From: Pseudomonadota bacterium
GTDB lineage: Bacteria > Pseudomonadota > Alphaproteobacteria > Rhizobiales > Xanthobacteraceae
NCBI GenBank assembly: GCA_021779635.1
Contig: JAJYAH010000084.1
Coordinates: 1 to 14,573 of the forward strand
DNA length: 14,573 bases
Direction: 5' to 3'
This document shows positions 14,339-14,573 of this stretch, in pieces. The translations under genes and the position numbers were made by a program. Position 1 is the first letter of the stretch, and each line of letters opens with the position of its first letter. Below the pieces are notes generated by a model that worked only from the letters and a program-made list of their open reading frames with translations, was not told the origin of the DNA and made no database searches.

Positions 14339-14573
14339 GATCGTCTCCTTGATACTGGTTGATATCTTTGCCGGACCGAAAGCGGCATCTTTGTTTCGAT
14401 TAAAGCCAGAAGCCGGCCCTCATCACGATTTCCGCCCCTGCCGCAGCGCACATTGCATCACCGCTCCGGCTCCGGGCACCCCTCGATGAGGTCGAACCGC
14501 AGAAGCGCCGTGATCGCCTTCCTTGTTTGAAACCGCTAAACGCTAACGCGCTGATCGGCGCCTCTCCATTCAA
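14339..14573. other. Upstream region of the nitronate monooxygenase-like gene, no gene recognised
   Basis: This edge holds the ribosome binding site of the minus-strand flavoprotein gene (AAGGAGAC on the minus strand, within 14341-14355). It also has a direct repeat ATCTTTG at 14364-14370 and 14387-14393. A minus-strand frame is open from the window end to a TAA near 14400, but I recognise no family in it. Another minus-strand frame (QTRKAITALLRFDLIEGCP and onward) has coding-like codons but stops early. The end of an upstream gene cannot be excluded. Confidence 0.3.

Overview
The window comes from a GC-rich proteobacterium. Gene content and protein character suggest an alphaproteobacterium of the order Hyphomicrobiales, perhaps Bradyrhizobium or a relative. 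That assignment is inference from family resemblance, since no rRNA or other taxonomic marker is present. No tRNA, rRNA, CRISPR array or intact insertion sequence was seen.

Left part (about 1-5700, + strand): a central-carbon operon for the oxidative pentose phosphate branch and sugar mobilisation. The genes are zwf (glucose-6-phosphate dehydrogenase), a Cof-type HAD phosphatase, pgl (6-phosphogluconolactonase) and a GH15 glucoamylase/trehalase-like enzyme, all closely spaced. Just before zwf lies a gene scar. It consists of the first residues of a short-chain dehydrogenase (SDR), broken by a stop, joined to the last ~90 codons of a transketolase, which are broken by a frameshift.

Junction (about 5664-6010, - strand): a second scar, the C-terminal end of a class III adenylate/guanylate cyclase with a frameshift, lies between the carbon operon and the catabolic cluster.

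Right part (about 6024-14338, nearly all - strand): a catabolic cluster for chloro- or nitrophenols that runs through hydroxyquinol. In transcription order it encodes a nitronate-monooxygenase-like flavoprotein lacking the usual catalytic His, a flavin reductase (HadX/TftC/TcpX type), a HadA/TcpA/TftD-type FADH2-dependent phenol monooxygenase, hydroxyquinol 1,2-dioxygenase and an NAD(P)H:FMN/quinone reductase. A LysR regulator on the + strand follows, then maleylacetate reductase and a Xi-class glutathionyl-hydroquinone reductase. Proposed flow: a halo- or nitrophenol is attacked by the monooxygenase with FADH2 from the reductase, releasing halide or nitrite. The quinones formed are reduced by the FMN reductase or rescued from glutathione adducts by the Xi-GST. 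Hydroxyquinol is then cleaved to maleylacetate and reduced to 3-oxoadipate for the TCA cycle. The LysR gene is divergent from maleylacetate reductase. A CTATTGCC-(0-2 nt)-GGGG(C/G)AAT element occurs in that divergent region and again upstream of the flavin reductase, and may be the regulator's operator.

Each enzyme belongs to a known family. What looks less ordinary is the combination (Xi-GST, FMN reductase and an atypical nitronate-monooxygenase homologue around a HadA/hydroxyquinol core), the repeated operator candidate and the gene scars on both sides of the carbon operon.
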